Assembly (NCBI GenBank): GCA_009838595.1
Contig: VXRI01000091.1
Location: 1 to 6,041 of the forward strand
Reading direction: 5' to 3'
DNA length: 6,041 bases
Origin: Chloroflexota bacterium
GTDB lineage: Bacteria; Chloroflexota; Dehalococcoidia; Lucifugimonadales; JADFKI01
The first letter of the stretch is position 1. The number at the start of each line of letters is the position of its first letter. The notes under the pieces are model-generated. The model was given only the letters and a program-made list of their open reading frames with translations. It had not been told where the DNA came from and made no database searches. Positions 5,350-6,041 of this stretch are shown in pieces. Both the position numbers and the translations under genes were made by a program.

Positions 5350-6039
5350 GCTGCATCGGCGCTCATGCTCGAAGCCGTACTGGGTAACCAGAAACGCCGT
5401 GGCGAACTGCGTCACTATCTCTTCATAAGCCCTGTCTGTCGTGTCAAGCGCGCAGAGCGCGCCGTCATCTTGTGTCTTGAAGCGTTTCAGCTCAGATGAC
5501 GCCCCGGTGGCGTGTATGATTTCGTGCAGCAGCGACTGCGCGAACCCTTCGGGACAGGCGTACTCAGCAGCTGGCGGCAGCACAATCTGATGCTTGTCCC
5601 GCAAGTAATACGGAGCTTCTATAAACGCCTTCTCGACGAATATCGGGGGAGTATGGAAGTTCACGGTCACGTGTTCCTTGATCACTTCGATGCGGTCCAT
5701 CATCGTGGTTTCGCCCCAGCGCGAGCGCGGCACAGCAGGTATCTCCAGTTCCTCTAGGTTTCGGAACTGACGCGCATTGAACACGCGAAATACATAGAAG
5801 AAAACGCCCCGAACTCTTTCTTCTCCAGTCTCCTCGTCCTTCTCTTTTATCGGACGCGGCGCCCATAGCGGCGTGGTGCGCTGTCCACGAAAATCCGCGC
5901 CTATCTCCTTTGCCTTACCCACCGTTACGAAGCGCGGATCCGTCCAGCCATGCGAGTAGGCGCTCAGCAGCAACATAGGCAGATTGAACCTGCCCGAATA
6001 CTCGCGCTTAGTGAACGGGTTGTACGGCAGATACGACAT
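5296..6039 (-). CDS. ArdC-like anti-restriction protein, 5' edge uncertain, 3' end disrupted
   Basis: ArdC proteins bind single-stranded DNA entering a cell during conjugation and protect it from restriction. The N-terminal part YNPFTKREYSGRFNLPMLLLSAYSHGWTDPRFVTVGKAKEIGA matches the ArdC N-terminal (DUF1738) pattern, followed by VFRVFNARQF. The metallopeptidase domain has HEIIH (His172, Glu173, His176) and EEIV (Glu206, Glu207) as likely third ligand. The ATG at 6037-6039 is two bases from the window edge. ArdC proteins usually have some 30 residues before the NPxT motif, so the real start may lie outside. After SSDYIVSGFRVLG the frame runs into adapter sequence, reads ARRCV and stops at TAA formed by adapter bases. 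The true C-terminus is in another frame at 5126-5295. With ardC as its only hint of transfer, this suggests a plasmid, conjugative element or phage. Confidence 0.85.
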   Translation of the reverse strand: MSYLPYNPFTKREYSGRFNLPMLLLSAYSHGWTDPRFVTVGKAKEIGADFRGQRTTPLWAPRPIKEKDEETGEERVRGVFFYVFRVFNARQFRNLEELEIPAVPRSRWGETTMMDRIEVIKEHVTVNFHTPPIFVEKAFIEAPYYLRDKHQIVLPPAAEYACPEGFAQSLLHEIIHATGASSELKRFKTQDDGALCALDTTDRAYEEIVTQFATAFLVTQYGFEHERRCSSDYIVSGFRVLGARRCV

Positions 6040-6041
6040 CC

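Overview
All supported genes lie on the minus strand, read right to left. The right edge carries an ArdC-like anti-restriction protein (ssDNA-binding domain plus zincin metallopeptidase), cut off by the window and then frame-shifted. Next come a coiled-coil protein with a PD-(D/E)XK-like tail (284 aa), a small cysteine-containing protein (90 aa), an unrecognised 241-aa protein, a Cas4/RecB-like PD-(D/E)XK nuclease split by one in-frame amber codon, an unrecognised 254-aa protein and an 86-aa putative zinc-binding protein. No tRNA, rRNA, CRISPR array, transposase or integrase is visible.

The DNA is moderately GC-rich, ribosome binding sites are AGGAG-type, and one gene probably starts with TTG. 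This points to a bacterium, or a virus or plasmid of one, but I cannot name the lineage. ArdC proteins are typical of conjugative plasmids, integrative elements and some phages. Cas4-like nucleases and small Cys proteins are common in the same places. I therefore infer an accessory or mobile-element region; no hallmark gene proves it.

Layout by region: 14-274 small Cys/His protein; 316-346 terminator; 394-1158 unknown protein; 1159-1654 noncoding stretch with a 13-bp-arm inverted repeat and other hairpins; 1655-2809 interrupted nuclease; 2900-2942 terminator; 2962-3687 unknown protein; 3783-3812 terminator; 3817-4089 small Cys protein; 4129-4161 terminator; 4193-5047 coiled-coil protein; 5075-5108 hairpin; 5126-6041 broken ardC. 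Almost every gene is followed by its own hairpin, so the genes look like separate transcription units and not one operon.

The strongest observation concerns sequence integrity. Bases 5295-5313 match the Illumina Nextera (Tn5) read-2 adapter exactly. They sit inside a 53-base imperfect duplication that frame-shifts ardC, so this is very probably an assembly artefact. Two further frame problems may be biological or may be errors: the amber codon directly before the first Fe-S cysteine of the nuclease, and a strong ribosome binding site one base out of frame with the 90-aa gene. I found no convincing new multi-gene system. The intact part is best read as a set of single-gene cassettes around DNA entry and DNA processing.
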